64,000 bases of DNA from Bacillota bacterium (GCA_023416585.1 JAEZHM010000081.1:248001-312000), one strand, 5' to 3'. Shown: positions 7,709 through 18,167, counted from the first letter of the stretch. Translations and numbers: made by a program. Notes: generated by a model not told the origin, from the letters alone.

Positions 7709-8404
7709 GTGCGCCGGGGGGATGAAAAAAAGCAGGCCATACTTGATGTGGCGGAGAGGTTGTTTTACCTGAAAGGGTATGAGCAAACCTCCGTGCAGGA
7801 CTTGCTTGATGTTTTGAAAACAAGCAAGGGCAGCTTCTACCACCATTTTGAAAGCAAATATGCTCTGTTGGAAACGCTGTGCACCGAAAAGGCTGAAAAA
7901 GCGCTGGCCTTGGCGGAGGAAGCCTTGGGCAAAGGGACGGAGAGCTTAAGCCGCCTGAACGCAGCACTTCACTTTGCGATGCCCATCCGCGAAGGGGAGG
8001 AGCAATTTTTAACGCTGCTTCTGCCCATGATCTTTTCTGAAAACGGGCGCATGCTGTACACCCAGTATGGCCAGGCGTTGTTGCAATCTTTCCAGCCGGT
8101 GATAAGTGCGCTGCTCACGCAGGCTTCGGCGGAGGGGATGGTGCATCTATATTATCCGGAGCATACGGCTGATATGCTGATGGCACTCCTCAATCAATGC
8201 TGGTTTGACGCAGCGAAGCATATAATGGATGCGCGCCGGAAAAACAGCGCCGCGGATCCGGCGGAACTGATGGAAGTTTTGCAGGCCTACCGCTTTGCCA
8301 TGGAGCGCATTCTGGACGCGCCCTTCGGCAGTTTGGAGCTTGTAGGTTTGACCGAGCTTGCAAAGGTCGTATCAAGGGTGCTTACGGAACTAAGACTGAA
8401 TTGA
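7709..8404 (+). CDS. TetR family transcriptional regulator
   Basis: A 231-residue regulator with an N-terminal TetR helix-turn-helix (about residues 7-52: AILDVAERLFYLKGYEQTS ... SKGSFYHHFESKYALL) and an all-helical ligand-binding domain of the usual size. I chose GTG 7709 because AAAAGGGG lies just upstream; the frame is open further back to 7658 but without a signal. The GNAT acetyltransferase follows after 18 bp and is probably co-transcribed. The ligand cannot be inferred. Confidence 0.85.
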   Translation: MRRGDEKKQAILDVAERLFYLKGYEQTSVQDLLDVLKTSKGSFYHHFESKYALLETLCTEKAEKALALAEEALGKGTESLSRLNAALHFAMPIREGEEQFLTLLLPMIFSENGRMLYTQYGQALLQSFQPVISALLTQASAEGMVHLYYPEHTADMLMALLNQCWFDAAKHIMDARRKNSAADPAELMEVLQAYRFAMERILDAPFGSLELVGLTELAKVVSRVLTELRLN

Positions 8405-8422
8405 CGGCACGGTGGTGCACAT

Positions 8423-8971
8423 ATGAAGATGTTGGAAACGGAAAGGCTCATATTACGGCCTTTTGAGGATAAGGACCTTCATGATTTTCACTTCTATTCC
8501 AAGGACCCAGCGGTAGGCCTCAACGCGGGCTGGCCGCCCCATGAGACCATGGCCCAGACTAAGGAAGTCCTGCTCCGTTTTATATCTGAGGATAGCGTAT
8601 GGGCCATGGAAGAAAAAAAGTCCTGCAAGGTCATTGGTTCGGTGGGTTTGCACCGGGATGAGCGGCGGGACAGGAGCGAATCCATTCGCATGATAGGTTA
8701 TGCCTTGGGCAAAAACTGGTGGGGCCAAGGATATATGACTGAGGCGGTAAAAAGGGTCATAAAGCACTTGTTTGAGGAAAAGGGGCTGGACCTTATTACG
8801 GTGTATCACTTTTCCCAAAACCTGCGCTCGCAAAGGGTGATTGAAAAGTGCGGCTTCCGCTATGAGGGCACGCTGCGCATGGCCAGCAGGCTGTATGACG
8901 GCCAGGTGCTGGATGACAAGTGCTATTCCATGACCAAAGAGGAGTATTTTGCGGGTTTGCATGGCCGGTAG
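8423..8971 (+). CDS. GNAT family N-acetyltransferase (RimJ/RimL-like)
   Basis: A 182-residue acetyltransferase of the RimJ/RimL type: N-terminal LETERLILRPFEDKDL, a central strand GYALGKNWWGQGYMTEAVK that holds the acetyl-CoA loop, and the late motif NLRSQRVIEKCGFRYEGTLR. Members acetylate ribosomal protein N-termini or small amines, and the substrate here is unknown. It lies 18 bp after the TetR gene. The start ATG 8423 has GGTGGTG upstream. Confidence 0.85.
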   Translation: MKMLETERLILRPFEDKDLHDFHFYSKDPAVGLNAGWPPHETMAQTKEVLLRFISEDSVWAMEEKKSCKVIGSVGLHRDERRDRSESIRMIGYALGKNWWGQGYMTEAVKRVIKHLFEEKGLDLITVYHFSQNLRSQRVIEKCGFRYEGTLRMASRLYDGQVLDDKCYSMTKEEYFAGLHGR

Positions 8972-9057
8972 CGCTTGACTTCAGAATGCTGGTTTTTGTT
9001 AATCATCGCCTGTACATTTTATTAAGCTTTATTCTTTATGGAGGATGAATATTTGAT

Positions 9058-9093
9058 GGTGAAGGCTTCCCGCTAAAAGGGGAAGCCTTCACC
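9058..9093. terminator. Hairpin between convergent genes
   Basis: GGTGAAGGCTTCCC (9058-9071) pairs with GGGAAGCCTTCACC (9080-9093), an almost perfect 14-bp stem. It lies between the GNAT gene (+) and the RNA methyltransferase (-). The flanking T-tracts are modest (ATTATTTTA on the + side), so it may act in both directions. Confidence 0.65.
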
Positions 9094-9161
9094 ACAATAG
9101 GCATTATTTTATATACGATACTTATCCATGACAGCAAAATTTGGCAGGGATAGAACAGCGG

Positions 9162-9929
9162 TCAGCCTCTGTTCATCAGATCGTACATCATGATTCCGGC
9201 CGCCACTGCGGCGTTCAGCGACTCTGCGCCGCCACGCATAGGCAGCGTCAAGTGATGGGTGCAAAGGTCGCAGACAGCCTTCGATATACCGTTGCCCTCG
9301 CTGCCAATCACAAGGCAAAGGCGGCTGCCCACACCTGTCCTTTCATAAAAAGGTGTGCCGTTCAGCTCTCCGGAAAGAAGATCGTATCCTGTTTCTTTCA
9401 GCTTCACCAGCGTTTCCGGGAGGGAAGGAGTCATAAGAGCCCTTAACCGGAAAATGCTGCCCATGGTAGCGCGCAAGCATTTGGGTGAATAGAGGTCCGC
9501 GCATTCCTCCGACAATAGCACTCCGGAAAATCCGGCTGCATCCGCCGTACGCAGTATGGTGCCCACGTTGCCGGGGTCCTGTACGCCATCCAGCGCTACG
9601 ATGTGAGGGCCCAGGTCTTCAAGCTTTGCCGCGTCCGGCAGTTTGACAAGCGCTGCCACACCCTGGGGCGTTTTGGTGTCACAGACTGACGCCAGGATAT
9701 GTGCTGATACGGCGAACACTTCGCAGGAAGCAGAATCTATTAAGCCCTGATATTCAGGCAGCTTGTCCATGTCAATAAGCAGTGATTTGGCAAGGTTTAG
9801 TTGCAGGGCTTCATTCACCATTTTTAGCCCTTCCACGATATATAAGCTGGCTTCCAGCCTTGCAGCTCTTGTTTTCAAGCCACGCCAGAAGGAGACTTTT
9901 GGGTTTTGCATGCTGGTAATGGTCTGCAC
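9162..9929 (-). CDS. SpoU/TrmH family RNA 2'-O-methyltransferase
   Basis: A 255-residue SPOUT methyltransferase that probably acts on rRNA or tRNA ribose. An N-terminal substrate-binding domain (about 1-95; YIVEGLKMVNEAL) precedes the knotted catalytic domain with its three motifs: NVGTILRTADAAGF, LVIGSEGNGIS and LTLPMRGGAESLNAAVAAGI. The length and layout are those of the 23S rRNA methyltransferase group (RlmB/TsnR-like). It starts 10 bp after the FucU gene on the - strand, so the two form a small operon. Confidence 0.88.
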   Translation of the reverse strand: MQTITSMQNPKVSFWRGLKTRAARLEASLYIVEGLKMVNEALQLNLAKSLLIDMDKLPEYQGLIDSASCEVFAVSAHILASVCDTKTPQGVAALVKLPDAAKLEDLGPHIVALDGVQDPGNVGTILRTADAAGFSGVLLSEECADLYSPKCLRATMGSIFRLRALMTPSLPETLVKLKETGYDLLSGELNGTPFYERTGVGSRLCLVIGSEGNGISKAVCDLCTHHLTLPMRGGAESLNAAVAAGIMMYDLMNRG

Positions 9930-9939
9930 GCTGTCCTCC

Positions 9940-10371
9940 TTACTTGCCGATGACGCCCTTTTTCAGAATCACGTTGGCATACAGCGCGCTATCCCCAGTC
10001 TGGATGGTGGCATACGCCTTTCTGCTGCGCTCGTAAAAAGCAAAACGTTCCTCAAACCCTATTTTTGTTCCGGGCTGGTGCTTTTCTACAATGCTTCGGA
10101 ACTCGGCCCAAATAGGCGGGTCATCCTTCATGGCGCCAGGGACCACCTGCATCAGCGTTACCGGCGCCTCCACAAACATGTCCAGCGGGAAAAGCTGCAG
10201 TATGGCATCCAGAAGTGCGGGCACGGCATGGCCGTCGCAGCGGATGCAGCGCTTGCCCATAGAGGCAGCGGGGAAGTTTCCGTCGCCGATCACGATTTCG
10301 TCGCCGTGGCCCATTTCCGCCAGCGTTTTTAGTAGTTCGGGTGAAATCAGCGGTGAAATGCCTTTCAGCAT
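9940..10371 (-). CDS. RbsD/FucU family sugar mutarotase
   Basis: A 143-residue protein that starts MLKGISPLISPELL and continues EMGHGDEIVIGDGNFPA, the FucU/RbsD signature with the catalytic His. These enzymes interconvert anomers of L-fucose or D-ribose. The sequence looks closer to the L-fucose type, but substrate choice is uncertain. ATG 10371 is chosen because GAGAGGAG lies upstream; the open frame extends further to 10557 without homology. It is the first gene of an operon with the RNA methyltransferase and is divergent from the unassigned gene at 10551. Confidence 0.85.
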   Translation of the reverse strand: MLKGISPLISPELLKTLAEMGHGDEIVIGDGNFPAASMGKRCIRCDGHAVPALLDAILQLFPLDMFVEAPVTLMQVVPGAMKDDPPIWAEFRSIVEKHQPGTKIGFEERFAFYERSRKAYATIQTGDSALYANVILKKGVIGK

Positions 10372-10415
10372 GATAAGACTCCTCTCATTCATGGGCAATG
10401 CCCTATGTATCTTGT

Positions 10416-10444
10416 AGTATAGCAAAGGTGCTCGGAATTGGAAA
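10416..10444 (-). promoter_or_regulatory. Promoter for the FucU gene
   Basis: Read on the - strand: TTTCCA (10444-10439), 17-base spacer, TATACT (10421-10416). It lies about 45 bases upstream of the FucU start codon. Confidence 0.5.
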
Positions 10445-10550
10445 GCTTTTGATGTTTGGCTGCGTAATATTTTGTTACGAACTGGAAGGAAAACGTATTG
10501 CATGCTTTGAACATTATAAGCAATTGAAAGGACTGGAAAGGACGAGTACA

Positions 10551-11411
10551 ATGTCAACTTATCAGTTTCCCCGCACCGAAGCGGGCGGCATATCTCTTCC
10601 GCGCATGATCATCGGTTCCAATTGGATATTGGGCTACAGCCATACCAGCGCCGCCGCCGATATGCAGATTAAAAACTGCTTTGCCGCAAAGGAAACGGTG
10701 GCGGATATATTGGAAGCTTATCTTGCGTACGGCATCGACGCTATGATGTGCCCTTTGGCAGGCAGCGATATCCTGCTAGATGGCATTCGTCTTGCGCAGG
10801 AGCGGACCGGTAAAAAACTGATCATTATTGATACACCCATACTGAACGTAGACGATAGCCCTTCGGCCAGGGCGGAAGCAAGGCAGACTGTGGAAACATC
10901 CAAACGGCTGGGGGCCACCTTTTGTATGCCCCACCATGTCTGCGCCGAACAGCTGGTAAATAAGAACAAGCGCACCATGGACCGCCTGCCGGACTATTTG
11001 AACATGGTCAGGGAGGCGGGCATGATCCCTGGCCTGTCCGCGCACATGCCCGAGCTGATTGTGTATTCCGACCTGAACGGATATGACGTGGAAACATACA
11101 TCCAAATCTATAACTGTATGGGCTTTTTGATGCAGGTGGAAATCGAGTATATCCATAAGGTGATCTGGCAGGCAAAAAAGCCCGTGATGACCATCAAATC
11201 TATGGCGGCCGGCCGTGTTTCACCTTTCGTTGGGCTGACGTTCTCCTATGCCACGCTGCGCCCCTGCGATATGGTGACGGTGGGATGCTACACTAGAGAG
11301 GAAGTCGCGGAGGATGTCGAAATCGCCCTGGCGGCAATGGAGCGCAGGCCGCCGGATTTGGAGGGCCGGAGCAGTCCCAAGAAGAGCGATATCATGCCCT
11401 CGGACAAGTGA
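10551..11411 (+). CDS. Conserved-looking protein of unknown function, possible TIM barrel
   Basis: A 286-residue soluble protein. ATG 10551 is chosen because GGAAAGGACGAG lies just upstream, although the frame is open back to 10398. Alternating strands and helices (MIIGSNWILGYS, AYGIDAMMCPLAG, KKLIIIDTPIL, ATFCMPHHVC, MIPGLSAHMPEL, KPVMTIKSMAAGR, CDMVTVGCYTREE) suggest an (alpha/beta)8 barrel of the kind seen in aldo-keto reductases or sugar isomerases. No catalytic signature is clear. It sits divergently next to a sugar mutarotase gene, which hints at sugar metabolism, but that is inference. Confidence 0.55.
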   Translation: MSTYQFPRTEAGGISLPRMIIGSNWILGYSHTSAAADMQIKNCFAAKETVADILEAYLAYGIDAMMCPLAGSDILLDGIRLAQERTGKKLIIIDTPILNVDDSPSARAEARQTVETSKRLGATFCMPHHVCAEQLVNKNKRTMDRLPDYLNMVREAGMIPGLSAHMPELIVYSDLNGYDVETYIQIYNCMGFLMQVEIEYIHKVIWQAKKPVMTIKSMAAGRVSPFVGLTFSYATLRPCDMVTVGCYTREEVAEDVEIALAAMERRPPDLEGRSSPKKSDIMPSDK

Positions 11412-11548
11412 ATGCCTGTTCGAATAGAAGTGTGTGGATTCTTTAACAATCCTTCCTTCATTTTGCGGAAGCTATTATGCTTTGTGTAAGGCTTTCAATC
11501 GTAAATTGTAAGTTTCTGCATAAGTACAATTAAAAAACAATCCATGAC

Positions 11549-11577
11549 TTGACAAAGCTCTCGTCCTGTGATAACTT
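11549..11577 (+). promoter_or_regulatory. Promoter of the ilv/leu operon
   Basis: A consensus TTGACA (11549-11554), 17-base spacer and TAACTT (11572-11577). It lies about 30 bases upstream of the leader peptide start, so transcription would include leader and attenuator. Confidence 0.7.
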
Positions 11578-11607
11578 TATAAAAACTTTTTTCAGCAGGA
11601 GACGCTT

Positions 11608-11730
11608 ATGAACCACTTGTCCCTGAACCTTCTCGTCCTTGTACTCGTTGTCGTCCTTGTACGAATTAACGTACTGGTCGCCAGCGGGCTTTTGTGTATG
11701 CGCAGGGACAGGAGAATGGTGGAGGCATAA
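11608..11730 (+). CDS. Leu/Val-rich attenuator leader peptide of the ilv/leu operon
   Basis: A 40-codon open frame starting at ATG 11608, with AGCAGGAG just upstream. The peptide begins MNHLSLNLLVLVLVVVLVRI and continues NVLVASGLLC. It holds 10 Leu, 9 Val and 1 Ile in 40 residues, 17 of them within codons 4-24. It lies between a good promoter and a terminator that stands directly before ilvB. This is the arrangement of leader peptides that sense charged Leu/Val/Ile tRNA by ribosome stalling. Its codon stretch also contains RNA segments that can pair with each other and with the terminator arms. Confidence 0.85.
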   Translation: MNHLSLNLLVLVLVVVLVRINVLVASGLLCMRRDRRMVEA

Positions 11731-11748
11731 ACAAACAAAGATATGCTG

Positions 11749-11787
11749 AACCCCCTGAACCGTGTATACACGGTTCAGGGGGTTTTT
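11749..11787 (+). terminator. Attenuator terminator before ilvB
   Basis: AACCCCCTGAACCGTG (11749-11764) pairs with CACGGTTCAGGGGGTT (11769-11784), loop TATA, ending in TTTTT (11783-11787). It stands 19 bp before the ilvB start and 18 bp after the leader stop codon. GTGTATGCGC in the leader (11694-11703) could instead pair with GTGTATACAC (11762-11771) at the top of this stem, which would prevent termination. Confidence 0.88.
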
Positions 11788-11806
11788 ACATGAGGGAGGA
11801 TAAGCA

Positions 11807-13474
11807 ATGAAGCTGAGCGGTGCACAGATCCTGATGGAAATCTTTAAGGAGGAGAAAGTTGACACGGTGTTCGGCTATCCGGGCGGCTTTGTGCTGAATA
11901 TTTATGACGAACTATACAAAGCCTCCGGCTGGCTCCGCCATGTGATCACCTGCCATGAGCAGGGTGCCGCCCATGCCGCGGACGGGTATGCCCGTGCTAC
12001 CGGGCGCACCGGTGTGGTGATTGCCACATCCGGTCCTGGCGCCACGAACCTGACTACCGGCATCGCCACCGCGTACCTGGATTCAACGCCCATGGTGGCC
12101 ATCACCGGGAATGTGCCCTGTAATTTTATCGGCCGGGACAGTTTTCAGGAAGTGGATATTACAGGGGTTACCATGTCCATCACCAAGCACAATTTCATGG
12201 TGAAGGATGTGTCGCGCCTGGCGGATACGCTTCGCAATGCCTTCCGCATTGCATCGTCGGGAAGGCCGGGGCCTGTGTTGGTGGATATCCCCAAGGATGT
12301 GCAGATTGCGGAATGTGAGTTTATCCCCGGGGCCAAGGGGGAGGATAGACAGGCAAATTCGCCTGACAGCCAGGCGCTTAACCGGGCTGCGGAATTGATT
12401 GCTTCCTCCCAAAGGCCCTTTTTGTATGCCGGCGGGGGAGTGGTGGCAGCCGGGGCTGGGGAGGAACTGATAAAGCTTGCGGAGACCATCGGCGCACCAA
12501 TCGGCGCCAGCATGATGGGCCTTAGTGCCGTGGACCACAACCATCCTCTGTTTCTAGGCATGACGGGCATGCATGGCAGGTACGCCGCCACTCAGGTGAT
12601 GGACAAATCCGATCTGATCATTGCGGTCGGCTCCCGCTTTTCCGACCGGGCGACGGGGAATAAGATCGAGTTTTCCAAAAACCGTAAGGTGCTGCACATT
12701 GATATCGATCCCGCGGAGATTGGCAAGAACATTCCTGCCTATGTAGCGCTGGTGGCAGATGTGAAGGAAGCGCTTGTTGCCCTGAACGGCTGCGGTTTGA
12801 AAAGATCCGATCCCGCCTGGCTGAACGAGGTGGAAACGCTAAATAGCGCGCCGGACAATCACCTCACCATGGATGAAAGCCGGCTGAATCCCGAAATGAT
12901 CATCAAGGCGGTGAACAAGCGCCTGGCGGCCGACAGCCCCGTGGCCACCGACGTGGGCCAGCATCAGATGTGGACGGCTCAGTACTACAGCTTTCACAAG
13001 CCCCGCACCTTCATCACCTCCGGCGGTCTTGGCACCATGGGCTTTGGCATGGGCGCGGCCATAGGGGCCTGCATCGGTACAGGCATGAAAAAAACGGTAC
13101 TTTTTACAGGCGACGGCAGCTTCCACATGAACATGAACGAGCTGGCAACGGCGGTAACCAATCATCTGCCCCTTGTGGTGGTGGTGCTCAACAATAGCGT
13201 ACTGGGCCTTGTCCGCCAGTGGCAGACCATGTTCTTCAGCCGCCGCTATTCCAATACGACACTCAACCGGGCTACCGATTTTGTACTGCTGGCCCAGGCC
13301 TTCGGGGCCAAGGGGCTGCGCCTGGATTCTCGCGACAAGCTGGATTCCGTCCTGGATAAAGCCTTCCAGCTGACCGGCCCTGTGGTGATCGACGCCCGCA
13401 TCCATAGGGATGAAAAGGTGCTGCCCATGATCCCGCCCAACGGAACCGTACGGGATATGATCGTAAGGGGGTAA
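11807..13474 (+). CDS. ilvB: Acetolactate synthase large (catalytic) subunit
   Basis: Joins two pyruvates, or pyruvate and 2-oxobutyrate, in the first shared step of valine, leucine and isoleucine synthesis. The 555-residue thiamine-diphosphate enzyme has the catalytic Glu in CHEQGAAHAADGYARATG (about residues 45-62) and the cofactor-binding GDGSFHMNMNELATA ... VVVLNN near 435-465. The start ATG follows GAGGGAGGATAAGCA and the attenuator. The regulatory subunit ilvN starts 4 bp after its stop, so the genes are coupled. Confidence 0.95.
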   Translation: MKLSGAQILMEIFKEEKVDTVFGYPGGFVLNIYDELYKASGWLRHVITCHEQGAAHAADGYARATGRTGVVIATSGPGATNLTTGIATAYLDSTPMVAITGNVPCNFIGRDSFQEVDITGVTMSITKHNFMVKDVSRLADTLRNAFRIASSGRPGPVLVDIPKDVQIAECEFIPGAKGEDRQANSPDSQALNRAAELIASSQRPFLYAGGGVVAAGAGEELIKLAETIGAPIGASMMGLSAVDHNHPLFLGMTGMHGRYAATQVMDKSDLIIAVGSRFSDRATGNKIEFSKNRKVLHIDIDPAEIGKNIPAYVALVADVKEALVALNGCGLKRSDPAWLNEVETLNSAPDNHLTMDESRLNPEMIIKAVNKRLAADSPVATDVGQHQMWTAQYYSFHKPRTFITSGGLGTMGFGMGAAIGACIGTGMKKTVLFTGDGSFHMNMNELATAVTNHLPLVVVVLNNSVLGLVRQWQTMFFSRRYSNTTLNRATDFVLLAQAFGAKGLRLDSRDKLDSVLDKAFQLTGPVVIDARIHRDEKVLPMIPPNGTVRDMIVRG

Positions 13475-13478
13475 AGCC

Positions 13479-13991
13479 ATGGATAGCCAAAAGTTCATTC
13501 TATCGCTGTTGGTCAACAATGAATCAGGCGTCTTGACCCGCATTTCCGGGCTGTTTGCGCGCCGGGGCTTCAATATCGACAGCCTCTCCGTCGGGGAAAC
13601 GCAAAGCCCGATCATCTCCCGCATCACCATTCTGGCAACCGGCGACGGCTATGTGAGGGAGCAGATCGTGCTCCAATTGCAAAAGCTTCATGATGTAAAA
13701 GTGGTGGAGCTGATGGACCTTGACAGGACCGTGGTCCGGGAGCTGCTTCTGGTAAAGGTGCGCGCCGCGCCGGATTTAAGGAGCCAGGCGCTGGATGCGG
13801 TGACGGTATTCCGCGCCAAGGTCATCGACCTGGCTCCCGATACCATGACCATGGAACTGACGGGTGAAAAGGCCAAGCTGGACGCGTTCATTACCTTTCT
13901 TACGCCCTTTGGTATCATTGAGCTATGCCGCACAGGCGTGACCGCCATTGGCAGGAACGGCTATGTGCTGACACAAAAAGAGGAGGAGTGA
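13479..13991 (+). CDS. ilvN: Acetolactate synthase small (regulatory) subunit
   Basis: A 170-residue regulatory subunit with an N-terminal ACT domain (LSLLVNNESGVLTRISGLFA; FNIDSLSVG) and the conserved C-terminal part (LLVKVRA ... FGIIELCRTGVTAIGR). It normally gives feedback inhibition by valine. The length fits the IlvH/IlvN family. It lies 4 bp after ilvB and 6 bp before ilvC. Confidence 0.94.
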   Translation: MDSQKFILSLLVNNESGVLTRISGLFARRGFNIDSLSVGETQSPIISRITILATGDGYVREQIVLQLQKLHDVKVVELMDLDRTVVRELLLVKVRAAPDLRSQALDAVTVFRAKVIDLAPDTMTMELTGEKAKLDAFITFLTPFGIIELCRTGVTAIGRNGYVLTQKEEE

Positions 13992-13997
13992 CTTTTT

Positions 13998-15005
13998 ATG
14001 GCTAGGATGTATTATCAACAGGATTGTGACATGGGTTACCTCAAGGGAAAGAAGATTGCCGTTATCGGTTACGGCAGCCAAGGCCACGCCCACGCGTTGA
14101 ACCTTCGTGACAGCGGATGCGACGTGGTGGTAGGCTTGTACAAGGGCTCCAAGTCCGCAACGGCGGCAAGGGAAGCGGGCCTTGAAGTGATGCTCACCTG
14201 TGACGCCGTTGCGGCAGCGGACGTGATCATGATCCTTGTGAACGATGAAAAGCAGGCTGCGCTGTACAAAAACGACATTGCTCCCGCTTTGAAGCCTGGC
14301 AAGACGTTGGCCTTTGCCCACGGCTTCAACATCCACTTCGGGCAGATCGTCGTCCCGCAGGATGTGGCTGTCATCATGATCGCGCCAAAGGGCCCCGGCC
14401 ATACCGTGCGCAGCCAGTACCTGGAGGGCAAAGGCGTGCCCGACCTGATCGCCGTGTACCAGGATCCCAACGGGGACGCAAAGGGCATCGCTCTGGCTTA
14501 TGCTGCGGGCATCGGCGGCGCCAGGGCCGGTATACTGGAGACCACCTTCCGCGAGGAAACGGAGACCGACCTTTTCGGTGAGCAGGCGGTGCTCTGCGGC
14601 GGTGTAACGGCCCTGATGAAAGCGGGCTTCGATACGCTTGTGGAGGCTGGCTATCAGCCGGAAAGTGCATACTTTGAGTGCGTGCATGAGATGAAGCTCA
14701 TTATCGACCTGGTGGTGGCCGGCGGCATGAACTTCATGCGCTATTCCATTTCTGATACAGCGGAGTATGGTGATTACACCACCGGCCCCCGCATCATTAC
14801 AGAGGAAACGCGCAAGGAAATGAAAAAGGTGCTTGCTGAAATCCAAAACGGTGTCTTTGCCCGCAATTGGATTCTGGAGAACCAGGCGAACCGCCCCTCC
14901 TTCAACGCCATGCGTTATGCCGCCCAGAACAGCTTGTTGGAGAAGACCGGCGCGGAGCTGCGCGCCAAAATGAGCTGGCAAAAGCCCAAGGAGGAAAATA
15001 AATGA
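13998..15005 (+). CDS. ilvC: Ketol-acid reductoisomerase
   Basis: Carries out the isomerisation and NAD(P)H reduction of acetohydroxy acids. The 335-residue length marks the short class I enzyme. It has VIGYGSQGHAHALNLRDSG in the cofactor-binding fold, MIAPKGPGHTVRSQY, and the acidic metal ligands in the knotted C-terminal domain (DLFGEQAVLCGG; YFECVHEMKLI). Its last bases overlap ilvD by ATGA. Confidence 0.96.
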   Translation: MARMYYQQDCDMGYLKGKKIAVIGYGSQGHAHALNLRDSGCDVVVGLYKGSKSATAAREAGLEVMLTCDAVAAADVIMILVNDEKQAALYKNDIAPALKPGKTLAFAHGFNIHFGQIVVPQDVAVIMIAPKGPGHTVRSQYLEGKGVPDLIAVYQDPNGDAKGIALAYAAGIGGARAGILETTFREETETDLFGEQAVLCGGVTALMKAGFDTLVEAGYQPESAYFECVHEMKLIIDLVVAGGMNFMRYSISDTAEYGDYTTGPRIITEETRKEMKKVLAEIQNGVFARNWILENQANRPSFNAMRYAAQNSLLEKTGAELRAKMSWQKPKEENK

Positions 15006-16664
15006 GCCGGTCCGACGCTGTCAAAAAAGGTCCGGAGCGAACACCCCACCGGTCCTTGCTGAAGGCTTGCGGGCTTACCGACGGCCAAATGAAAAAGCCC
15101 TTTGTCGGCATCGTCAATTCCTTCAATGAAATCGTGCCCGGCCATATTCATTTACAGCAAATTGCCAGGGCCGTGAAGGACGGGGTGCTGATGGCCGGCG
15201 GCACGCCCTTCGAGTTTAACACCATTGCCGTGTGCGATGGGATTGCCATGGGCCACGAGGGCATGCGCTATTCCCTGTGCACCCGAGAGCTGATTGCGGA
15301 CACCATCGAATGCATGGCGCGTGCCCATGCTTTTGACGCGCTGGTATTCATTCCTAACTGTGACAAGGTGGTGCCGGGGATGCTCATGGCAGCGGCAAGG
15401 CTGAACTTGCCCAGCATCTTCGTATCCGGCGGTCCGATGCTTTCATTGAGCGGCAAGGATTTGAATACATCCTTTGAGGCGGTGGGGTCGTTTATGGCCG
15501 GCAACATCGGCGAGGAAGAGCTTGCCGCCATTGAAAACGAAGTTTGCCCCGGTTGCGGTTCCTGCTCCGGCATGTTCACCGCTAACTCCATGAACTGCCT
15601 GACGGAGGTCATTGGCTTGGCCTTGCCGGGAAATGGTACCATCCCGGCGGTATATGCCGCCAGGACACGCCTGGCCAAGGAAACTGGCGTGAAGGTGATG
15701 GAACTGCTGGAGAAGAACATATGCGTCCGTGATATCCTCAATGAAAAGTCCATTGAAAACGCACTGGTGGTGGATATGGCCCTCGGCTGCTCCACCAATA
15801 CCGTGCTGCATTTGACCGCCATCGCCCGGGAAGCTGGCGCACCCTTCCCGCTTACCAAGATCAATGAAATCAGCCAAAAGACGCCGAACCTTTGCAAGCT
15901 GGCACCGGCAGGCAAGCACCATGTACAAGACCTTCACCAGGCAGGGGGCATCCCGGCGGTGATGGGGGAACTGCGGCAAATGGGGCTCTTAAACGGCAAC
16001 AGCATGACCGTGACCGGTAAAACCGTGGAAGAAAACCTGATCGGCGCAAAGGTTCTGGATGCCCAGGTGATCAGACCTTGGGAAAGCCCCTACGCCCCGG
16101 CTGGCGGGCTGGCCATCGTCTTTGGCAACCTGTGTCCCGGCGGCGCCGTGGTGAAACAAAGCGCCGTCGCGCCGGAAATGCTGCGCCATACCGGTCCTGC
16201 CCGCGTATTTGACGGGGAGGCTGATGCTATTGCCGCCATCTATGCGGGGAAAATCAAGGAAGGCGATATCGTGGTCATCCGCTACGAAGGCCCTTCCGGC
16301 GGCCCCGGCATGCGGGAAATGCTGGGCCCCACCTCCGCTATTGCCGGTATGGGGCTGGATACAAGCGTGGCACTCATTACCGATGGCCGGTTTTCCGGCG
16401 CGACCCGCGGCGCTGCCATCGGCCATATTTCCCCGGAGGCAGCCTCGGGCGGACTCATTGCCCTTATTCAGGAGGGCGACCTGATCGACATTGATATCCC
16501 GGCCAAGCATTTGAACCTTATGGTGCCCGAAGCGGAAATCGCTTTAAGGCGGGCTTCCTTTGAGGCTCCCAAGCGTGCTCCGCTCTCGGGCTACCTAAAG
16601 CGCTATGCGGCCATGGTATCATCGGCGGATCAGGGCGCCGTTTTGAAAGAAGGAGCGGAATTCA

Positions 16665-16687
<23 letters not shown>
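15002..16687 (+). CDS. ilvD: Dihydroxy-acid dehydratase
   Basis: Dehydrates dihydroxy acids to the 2-oxo acid precursors of valine and isoleucine. The 561-residue enzyme has the cluster-binding cysteines in NCDKVVPGMLMAAARLN and CPGCGSCSGMFTANSMNC, plus GGPGMREMLGPTSAI and TDGRFSGATRG. Such enzymes carry an oxygen-sensitive iron-sulfur cluster. It starts within the end of ilvC (4-base overlap), and leuA starts 23 bases before its stop. Confidence 0.96.

Positions 16688-18167
<1,480 letters not shown>

Noticed and set aside
11412..11806. T-box riboswitch before ilvB
   Set aside because: No T-box motif, specifier loop or antiterminator with the usual consensus could be found; the leader peptide and hairpin explain the region.
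11530..11865. - strand ORF over the ilv leader
   Set aside because: It overlaps the promoter, leader peptide and ilvB start and has no ribosome binding site; it is a shadow.
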